From contig CAZSQM010000002.1 in the NCBI GenBank assembly GCA_964609025.1, positions 62,001 to 126,000 on the forward strand: 64,000 nt of DNA, in the 5' to 3' direction. A model generated the notes under the pieces. That model was not told where the DNA came from and did no database searches. It was given only the letters and a program-made list of their open reading frames with translations. Source of the DNA: SIG307 sp964609025 (lineage in GTDB: Bacteria > Bacillota > Clostridia > Lachnospirales > Lachnospiraceae). This document shows, piece after piece, positions 61,153 through 64,000 of the stretch. The position numbers were made by a program, and so were the translations under genes. Every line of letters begins with the position of its first letter. The stretch's first letter is position 1.

Positions 61153-61329
61153 TTAAATTGGTTCATTTGCTTCCTTATGATATTGTATGAACAACAGAAA
61201 CGGTGATATTGTTTGAAAAGGATCACATTTAAGTTCCAATATTCCTGTCCCGGTTACGCTTTCCATAGATATTACAATAAACAATAAAGACAAAAAAAAT
61301 AACCACAGTGCAGTTTTTCTCCTTTTCAT
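61153..61329 (-). CDS. 58-residue peptide with signal sequence
   Basis: A short open frame with ribosome-binding site GAGGAAGG 6 bases before the ATG. The product begins MKRRKTALWLFFLSLLFIVI, a typical signal or anchor, followed by about 35 residues (GILELKCDPF...) without a known motif. It fills the 345-base gap between the zinc-ribbon and ricin-like genes on the same strand. Possibly a secreted peptide or the truncated start of a larger gene; no function is assigned. Confidence 0.5.
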   Translation of the reverse strand: MKRRKTALWLFFLSLLFIVISMESVTGTGILELKCDPFQTISPFLLFIQYHKEANEPI

Positions 61330-61449
61330 AGACTACCTTCCTCGCACAATTTTTAGATACACCAAAAAGTCACCCTGCAAGCTGTCAAATTCTTGTGTTT
61401 TCAACAAATCACCACCCTACTATCCGTCTTTGAGTTTTCATAAGTTCCA

Positions 61450-63690
61450 TTAATCTACCACACGGTCAACATATACCGTACAGTTCAAGAAGCTCGCATG
61501 AGTATACGAAATCAGGTGTTTCTTCACCTTACAGTCAAGATAGAAATTGCTATCTACTACCGTAATTCCATTCTCATCCACAGAATAAACCACTAAAGTA
61601 TGAGCCCCCTTTGTTCCCATGACACGTAGTGCATCACCTACCATAACATTTTTCTGAATAAATTCTTTATTATATTTTCCTGTTGCAACTGTCGATGCAG
61701 TTACATTATCCTTGATTCCACCTGAAAAAAGATACCATTGAACAAAGCATGCAAAACCGAAACAAGAAAATCCGCCTCTGCTCTTCCCTGAACTGCTTAC
61801 CGTAAGCTTCGGAAACTGTGCGGCAGAAATACTCTCCCCGTTTAAAAAGCTATTCTTCAACCAATTTGCATTTATTACGTTCTCCACATTACAATTATAA
61901 GTCCTAGAAGAGTAACACGCCTTTTGGTCTACTGTAAAATATTTTCCATCCAGTTTCTCTACAAGTTCATCCAGCTTTTTTTGTACACTCGGCATATTAT
62001 TTAAACATGATTTCATATAAGAATCATAGTTCAAGACTGACTCCGAGTTTTTCAGAACGGTCTGGATGCTAGACATCTTTCCATCCATCTTCATGGCACT
62101 CTTTGCCATAGTCTTTAACGCAGATACATAGGCTGAAAATACCACTTCATACCGTTCAATCTCTTCAACCGTAACCACATGATTATCATCCATGAATTCC
62201 AGCTGCATTTTAGATAGCGTATTTTCCAATGTCATTGCATACGAATATAAACAAGTCGTTTGTACAATTTCATCCGCCAGTGCACCCTGGTATACATTAT
62301 TTACTAATACAGACACACCGATATCTACTACAACAGAGGCTAAATCATAAGATGCTTTTCCTATAAGTTTTGAAAGGCTGTCAGAAATAATTTCTAAACT
62401 CTTCTCACTCAGAACAGTTTCTATAAGATGCTTATAAACATTCTTTCCCGTATAGCTTTTTAACAATTTTAAATCGTGATACATATCACATTCTGTGTCT
62501 ATTGAATCCATAAGATAATCTATCATAGACTGCTCTAAACAATATAATTGAAAGCCTGTTGTGATACACTCAACCATCAATGTTCCATTCTCTTTTATTT
62601 TTCCACCCTTTTCAAACGCACTATTGACTGATTTTTCTATTTGTGCGGTCGGTAATGATGTTGCCTTTGCCAAATCATTTATATACTTTGTTTTTGATGT
62701 AGCATCCATCAAAGAATATGAAGTATCCAACACTTCAAAATCTTCTTGTATTTCATTCATCATCGTATACAATACATTTTTATCATTGCAAATATCCTGC
62801 ATCAGACATTTAATTGATTCAAAACGTATTTTTTCCTCAAACGATTTACTTAATCCTGCTTTAGAAAGCAGTTCGTACATTATCACCTCTTTTCCGTTAT
62901 CAAGAGCATACAGAAAAGAACCAACTAATGTATCTTTCTCATGTTCCTTCAATACTCTGTTACACTCCTCAAAATAGAAACCTGTAATTTTTGAAAAAGC
63001 ATCGTTTGACAGATATAACGGATTATCTTTAAACAAGTCAATATAATCCTGCCCATACTTCTCATAATATGGATTGCTCCAATTATTTATGTTATTTTCA
63101 ACATCCATGACCGGAAGTCCGTTTTGGGTACACAAAATCCAACGAAGCTCCGGTGCGTTTTCTTTCTTACGCACTACCAACTGCGTCTGTTCTGTGCTTG
63201 CAGCAGATAAATTCTTCGCACCGATACAGTAATCCGGATACTTTGCAAAGCTCAAATAAAAGCTTCCGTCCTCTTCAAAGTCTAACACCAGATTTTTTAT
63301 TGGATCTCCGTCTGCTTCCCATAAACAAATTCCCTGTCCTGATGCAAAAGCTTTTCCGTTGCGCCTTACATCAAGATACTTGTTTTTTGTCGGCTGCGGT
63401 GAGATGGTTACAATCTTCTTTCCTGCGTCAATCACCCGGAACACAAATCTTTGTGTCATCGGTTCCGTCATATCTAGCGGATATAAGTTTACTTCTGTTC
63501 CGTTTGAGGTTCCCGCATGGCGGACATTCATATACCAACCGGAAGCAACGTTTCGGATAGAATAAACTGCATCCTCTGAAACAACATACTCCTCATACTG
63601 CAAATCTGTTGCTGCTTCCGCTCGTCCTACTGGCGCCAAAAGTGAAATCAACAATGCTACCACAATAAAACATACTGTTATCTTTCTCAT
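61450..63690 (-). CDS. Secreted protein with ricin-type domain and cysteine-peptidase-like C-terminus
   Basis: A 746-residue exported protein. Signal peptide (MRKITVCFIVVALLISLLAP to AEA), a beta-trefoil ricin-type carbohydrate-binding domain (about 35-180; YSIRNVASGWYMNVRHAG, KYLDVRRNGKAFASG), a long helical middle (about 200-590) that I do not recognise, and a C-terminal papain-like region with Cys643/Cys648 in FSCFGFACF, His697 in GAHTLVVY and Asn/Asp at 713-715. It may bind glycans and cleave peptides or amide bonds. AGGAGGAAAAGTCT precedes the ATG. AT-rich. Confidence 0.72.
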   Translation of the reverse strand: MRKITVCFIVVALLISLLAPVGRAEAATDLQYEEYVVSEDAVYSIRNVASGWYMNVRHAGTSNGTEVNLYPLDMTEPMTQRFVFRVIDAGKKIVTISPQPTKNKYLDVRRNGKAFASGQGICLWEADGDPIKNLVLDFEEDGSFYLSFAKYPDYCIGAKNLSAASTEQTQLVVRKKENAPELRWILCTQNGLPVMDVENNINNWSNPYYEKYGQDYIDLFKDNPLYLSNDAFSKITGFYFEECNRVLKEHEKDTLVGSFLYALDNGKEVIMYELLSKAGLSKSFEEKIRFESIKCLMQDICNDKNVLYTMMNEIQEDFEVLDTSYSLMDATSKTKYINDLAKATSLPTAQIEKSVNSAFEKGGKIKENGTLMVECITTGFQLYCLEQSMIDYLMDSIDTECDMYHDLKLLKSYTGKNVYKHLIETVLSEKSLEIISDSLSKLIGKASYDLASVVVDIGVSVLVNNVYQGALADEIVQTTCLYSYAMTLENTLSKMQLEFMDDNHVVTVEEIERYEVVFSAYVSALKTMAKSAMKMDGKMSSIQTVLKNSESVLNYDSYMKSCLNNMPSVQKKLDELVEKLDGKYFTVDQKACYSSRTYNCNVENVINANWLKNSFLNGESISAAQFPKLTVSSSGKSRGGFSCFGFACFVQWYLFSGGIKDNVTASTVATGKYNKEFIQKNVMVGDALRVMGTKGAHTLVVYSVDENGITVVDSNFYLDCKVKKHLISYTHASFLNCTVYVDRVVD

Positions 63691-63750
63691 AGACTTTTCC
63701 TCCTTCTGAAATAAGTTGCTACTTTGTTCCTAACAGCCTGTCCTACCATT

Positions 63751-64000
63751 TTACCGATTGTAATCATATAATTTCCGAGGTGCTTCAAAAAAGTTACCGT
63801 TAATATCCATATAAGCTCCCCACACAGCACCGGAATCTACATACTCAATCCGGCAATATTTTCCTGTAAAATATGGCTGATTTACCAATTCCATCTCTCC
63901 CAAATTCAGAATCGGATTTAAATTAATATCATAAAAAATATTACCTAAAAAGAAATATCCATTACTATATTTTCCTATGTTAGTGTAACAAGAAAGACCT
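63751..64000 (-). CDS. C-terminal part of an unknown gene running off the right edge
   Basis: An open frame of 82 codons without a start in the window, ending at the TAA at 63751-63753. The product is rich in Tyr, Asn, Gly and Phe (GKYSNGYFFLGNIFYDIN) and looks beta-rich and extracellular, like its neighbours. Ends 60 bases before the ricin-domain gene on the same strand. Not identified. Confidence 0.6.
   Translation of the reverse strand, partial: GLSCYTNIGKYSNGYFFLGNIFYDINLNPILNLGEMELVNQPYFTGKYCRIEYVDSGAVWGAYMDINGNFFEAPRKLYDYNR

Overview
The window is chromosomal DNA of an anaerobic, motile, Gram-positive bacterium, most likely a Lachnospiraceae-type member of the Clostridia. Reasons: the infC-rpmI-rplT operon with an L20-type leader, the B. 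subtilis-like order mbl-flgF-flgG (flhO/flhP), the comF/YvyF pair, CvfB, an RNF-free fermentative set with pyruvate formate-lyase, lactose/galactose and xylan utilisation genes, strong Shine-Dalgarno sequences, and sigma-A promoters with 17-bp spacers. No organism name can be fixed from sequence alone.

Layout. 1-2.1 kb: the end of an integrated mobile element (a gene fragment, an unknown AT-rich gene and a tyrosine integrase) abutting the translation operon rplT-rpmI-infC (2.1-3.6 kb). 3.7-10.7 kb: an Rpn-like PD-(D/E)XK nuclease gene, then lacZ-galK with a divergent AraC regulator. 10.7-16.2 kb: an NlpC/P60 wall hydrolase with a WalR-like box, trxB, a YjfB-family gene, a CPBP protease, an acyl-ACP thioesterase and cvfB. 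16.2-23.1 kb: YvyF, comF, recD2 and a rod/flagellar cluster running from mbl. 23.3-28.0 kb: a small membrane protein, a GGDEF-EAL protein, an XRE regulator and aroC. 28.1-30.8 kb: a MerR-controlled ABC operon. 30.9-36.1 kb: leuBCD with a divergent LysR regulator and a membrane protein. 36.3-41.0 kb: a GH10 xylanase lipoprotein, tRNA-Gly, a cyclophilin lipoprotein, a purC remnant and a MATE pump. 41.1-43.6 kb: a BlaI/M56 regulatory cluster with a decayed second blaI. 43.7-49.1 kb: split purine genes (stand-alone AICAR transformylase plus PurO) and a pyruvate formate-lyase operon in which the catalytic subunit is split into two genes. 49.1-52.5 kb: small unknown genes and two large palindromic, structured elements on either side of an sce7726-type gene. 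52.6-58.7 kb: a MarR-controlled heterodimeric ABC exporter and an Xaa-Pro aminopeptidase. 58.8-64.0 kb: an AT-rich accessory block of surface proteins (LRR lipoprotein, zinc-ribbon membrane protein, 58-residue secreted peptide, ricin-like/cysteine-peptidase protein, and a truncated gene at the edge).

The most unusual items are the two-gene pyruvate formate-lyase, the 330-bp palindromic element at 50983-51312 and its smaller neighbour at 50079-50269, the duplicated and decayed blaI beside a sensorless M56 peptidase, comF without a standard start codon, and a promoter plus WalR-like box built into the trxB terminator. All gene functions are read from sequence motifs remembered from known families; no database search was run.
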